Of a stretch of DNA of 36,442 nt, positions 34,572 to 36,442 are shown one piece after another. The position numbers and the translations under genes were made by a program. The notes under the pieces were generated by a model, which saw nothing but the letters and a program-made list of their open reading frames with translations, made no database searches and was not told the origin of the DNA. The stretch is from Bacillus pumilus (GTDB taxonomy: Bacteria > Bacillota > Bacilli > Bacillales > Bacillaceae). Position 1 is the stretch's first letter. Each line of letters starts with the position of its first letter. Location: positions 1-36,442 of the forward strand of contig NZ_NKHG01000092.1 in assembly GCF_002744245.1 (NCBI RefSeq), given 5' to 3'.

Positions 34572-34610
34572 CAAGCTCTTTCTTACAATAGAAGGAGCTT
34601 GTTGTATTTG
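34572..34610 (+). terminator. Hairpin between des and desK
   Basis: CAAGCTCTTTCT / AGAAGGAGCTTG stem (12 bp, one G-U, 34572-34601) with a 6-base loop, then TTGTATTTG, a weak U-tract. It is probably a partial terminator that lets des be expressed above desKR. Confidence 0.7.
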
Positions 34611-34682
34611 CAGGATGCGGTAACGTGTTCAATTTGATAAAGTAGTGAAAAAGAATGAAAAAATGGAAAAGGTGATTCACGG

Positions 34683-35819
34683 ATGAAAAAACAACTTAAA
34701 ATTCAAAAACTACATGGGATTTCCCCATATATTTGGGCCATTTTTTTCATTCTGCCCTTTTATTTTATCTTTAAGATTCCTTCGACTTTAGGCATTGTCA
34801 TCGGCATTATTTTGAACGTCGTCTTTTTCGCTGTCTACCGTTTTGCCTTTGTCGCAAAAGGCTGGTCGTTATATGTATTCGGTCTTCTATTGATCGCGAT
34901 TTCTACAGGTTATGTGATGCTCTACAGCTACATTTATTTCGCTTTTTGCATCGCCTATTTCAATGGACATATTAAAAGAAAAGTACCTTTCTATATCTTA
35001 TACTACATCCATCTATCGAGTGCCGCCGTGGCGGTGAACTTTAGTTTGATTTTAAAAAAGGGCTGGTTTCTCACACAAATTCCTTTTGTTGTGATCACTC
35101 TTATTAGTGCCGTTATGCTCCCTCTCAGCATAAGAAGCAGGAAAGAACGTGAACGGCTTGAAGAGAAATTAGAATATGCCAATGAACGGATCGCCGATCT
35201 TGTGAAGATTGAAGAAAGGCAGCGCATTGCACGTGATCTGCATGACACCCTTGGCCAAAAGCTTTCCCTTATCGGTTTAAAGAGTGACCTTGCCCGAAAA
35301 CTCGTGTATAAAGATCCTGAACAGGCTCGTACCGAACTAAAAAGCGTCCAGCAAACCGCTAGAACATCTCTCAATGAAGTCCGAAAAATTGTTTCCTCCA
35401 TGAAAGGCATTCGAATCAAGGATGAAATATCGAATATAGAACAAATCCTTGAAGCGGCCGGTATTGAATTGATATATGATGAAAAGAAAGCATCGAAACA
35501 CCTCTCTCTTCTCAACGAAAACATTGTGAGCATGTGTATAAAAGAAGCGGTCACGAATATCGTCAAACATAGTGATGCCACTGTCTGTAAAATCACCATT
35601 CATCAAAAGTCAAAAGAAGCGGTCATCACGGTTGAAGATGATGGGACATTTAAAGGAGATCATCCACCCTTTCAGACGAAAGGACATGGCCTTTTAGGCA
35701 TTAGAGAAAGATTAGAATTTGCTAATGGACGCCTGCACATTGAGACAAAAGATGGGACGAAGCTGATCATGAGCATTCCAAATGATTCAGCAGCAAAAGA
35801 AAAGGAGGGGATGAAATGA
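34683..35819 (+). CDS. desK: Membrane thermosensor histidine kinase DesK
   Basis: Senses membrane thickening in the cold and phosphorylates DesR. The 378 aa product has four to five membrane helices (about 14-150) and a coiled-coil linker (about 150-180, RKERERLEEKLEYANERIADL). The phosphoacceptor His187 lies in ERQRIARDLHDTLGQKLSLI. The HATPase_c domain has an N-box NENIVSMCIKEAVTNIVKHS, VEDDGTFKG and GHGLLGIRERLEFANG. The sunken-buoy Lys is kept (Lys9 in IQKLHGISP) while the Asn12 of B. subtilis is His11 here. RBS AAAGGTGA; the stop overlaps the desR start by 4 bases. Confidence 0.97.
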   Translation: MKKQLKIQKLHGISPYIWAIFFILPFYFIFKIPSTLGIVIGIILNVVFFAVYRFAFVAKGWSLYVFGLLLIAISTGYVMLYSYIYFAFCIAYFNGHIKRKVPFYILYYIHLSSAAVAVNFSLILKKGWFLTQIPFVVITLISAVMLPLSIRSRKERERLEEKLEYANERIADLVKIEERQRIARDLHDTLGQKLSLIGLKSDLARKLVYKDPEQARTELKSVQQTARTSLNEVRKIVSSMKGIRIKDEISNIEQILEAAGIELIYDEKKASKHLSLLNENIVSMCIKEAVTNIVKHSDATVCKITIHQKSKEAVITVEDDGTFKGDHPPFQTKGHGLLGIRERLEFANGRLHIETKDGTKLIMSIPNDSAAKEKEGMK

Positions 35820-36415
35820 TTCACATCTTTATTGCAGAAGATCAGCAAATGCTGCTTGGTGCACTCGGTTCACTTCTTGATTTAGAAGATGATATGAAGG
35901 TTGTTGGAAAAGGCTCAAACGGCCAGGACGCCATTGATTTTGCTAAAAAACACCCCGTTGATATTTGTTTAATGGATATTGAAATGCCAGGGAAAACTGG
36001 GCTCGATGCAGCTGAAGAACTCAAAGAATCAGATGTGAAAATCATCATTTTAACGACCTTTGCCCGTTCTGGATATTTCCAAAGAGCGCTGAAAGCTGGC
36101 GTTAGCGGTTATATGCTGAAAGACAGCCCAAGTGAAGAGCTGGCAAGTGCCATTCGCAGCGTGATGAAAGGAAAAAAGGTGTACGCCCCCGAATTAATGG
36201 AAGACTTATATAGCGACGAGAACCCCTTAACCGAACGAGAAAAATCCGTCCTTGAGCTCGTTGCTGACGGTAAAAATACGAAAGAAATCGCAAAGGAACT
36301 CAGCATTAAAAGCGGCACTGTCCGTAACTACATATCGATTATTTTAGATAAACTAGAAGTCAAAAATCGAATTGAAGCCATCACACGCTCAAAAGAAAAA
36401 GGCTGGTTTAAATAA
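35816..36415 (+). CDS. desR: Response regulator DesR
   Basis: NarL/FixJ-type activator of des. The 199 aa product has a receiver domain (about 1-120) with phosphoacceptor Asp54 (CLMDIEMPGKTG), acidic pocket AED near residues 7-9 and conserved Thr/Lys (LTTFARSG, YMLKDSPSEE). A LuxR-type HTH (about 138-195) contains LTEREKSVLELVADGKNTKEIA and SIKSGTVRNYISIILDKLEV. The ATG overlaps the desK stop (ATGA at 35816-35819) behind GGAGGGG, so translation is coupled. The window ends 27 bases later; nothing further can be called. Confidence 0.97.
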   Translation: MIHIFIAEDQQMLLGALGSLLDLEDDMKVVGKGSNGQDAIDFAKKHPVDICLMDIEMPGKTGLDAAEELKESDVKIIILTTFARSGYFQRALKAGVSGYMLKDSPSEELASAIRSVMKGKKVYAPELMEDLYSDENPLTEREKSVLELVADGKNTKEIAKELSIKSGTVRNYISIILDKLEVKNRIEAITRSKEKGWFK

Positions 36416-36442
36416 GAAAAAAAGATCAGGTCATACGCAGCC

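Noticed and set aside
35003-35599. 198-codon minus-strand frame opposite desK
   Set aside because: Antisense to well-conserved kinase motifs, low-complexity Arg/Ser-rich translation, no RBS.

Overview
This window is a core chromosomal segment of a low-to-moderate GC, endospore-forming Bacillus. It holds sporulation genes (ytrH/ytrI, gerW/ytfJ), DesK/DesR membrane-fluidity control, strong AAAGGAGGTGAT-type ribosome binding sites, TTG and GTG starts, and CcpA-type cre boxes. Gene order from icd to nadF closely follows the B. subtilis icd-citZ-ytwI-ytvI-fxsA-pyk-pfkA-accAD-ytsJ-dnaE-ytrHI-nrnA-ytpI-ytoI-ytkLK-argHG-moaB-ackA-ytxK-tpx-ytfJI-yteJ-sppA-nadF block. Sequence divergence, and a dbpA/yxiN-type helicase and des-desKR placed right after nadF, point to a relative such as the B. 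pumilus/safensis/altitudinis group. The species assignment is inference. I see no rRNA, tRNA, CRISPR array, prophage, insertion sequence or other mobile element.

Layout. 1-2760: TCA-cycle genes icd (its last few codons lie outside the window) and citZ, with the citZ promoter and cre box. 2866-5010: small membrane-protein genes ytwI, ytvI and fxsA. 5062-7990: pfkA-pyk glycolytic operon with a long, repetitive upstream region. 8150-11690: accD-accA (fatty-acid initiation) and malic enzyme ytsJ. 11708-15110: dnaE, divergent from the sporulation pair ytrH-ytrI; ytrI carries an apparent one-base frameshift. 16131-20822: a small unknown gene, nrnA, ytpI, the regulator-like ytoI, ytkL and ytkK. 20925-23822: a kinase-like remnant, then argG-argH with a 4-base overlap. 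23953-25980: moaB and ackA, with a perfect cre box upstream of ackA. 26004-28973: ytxK, tpx and the ytfI-ytfJ pair. 28979-30579: sppA-yteJ behind a near-ideal sigma-W promoter. 30868-33360: nadF, with a near-perfect palindrome at its start site, and dbpA. 33414-36415: des-desK-desR cold-shock desaturase system.

The genes link central carbon metabolism (pfkA, pyk, ytsJ, citZ, icd, ackA) with lipid synthesis and membrane state (accDA, des/desKR, sppA/yteJ). Housekeeping replication, redox, arginine and cofactor genes sit between them. Most genes are on the minus strand as short operons closed by clear intrinsic terminators, several of which overlap stop codons.

I found no undescribed multi-gene system. 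The observations most worth checking are local: the ytrI frameshift, a duplicated cre-containing module upstream of pfkA, the nadF palindrome, the dyad and cre in the ytoI promoter, an SDR protein (YtkK) lacking the usual catalytic Ser/Tyr, and hairpins between citZ and icd that have no U-tract. Motif and start-site calls were made by eye. B. subtilis comparisons are from memory, not from a search.
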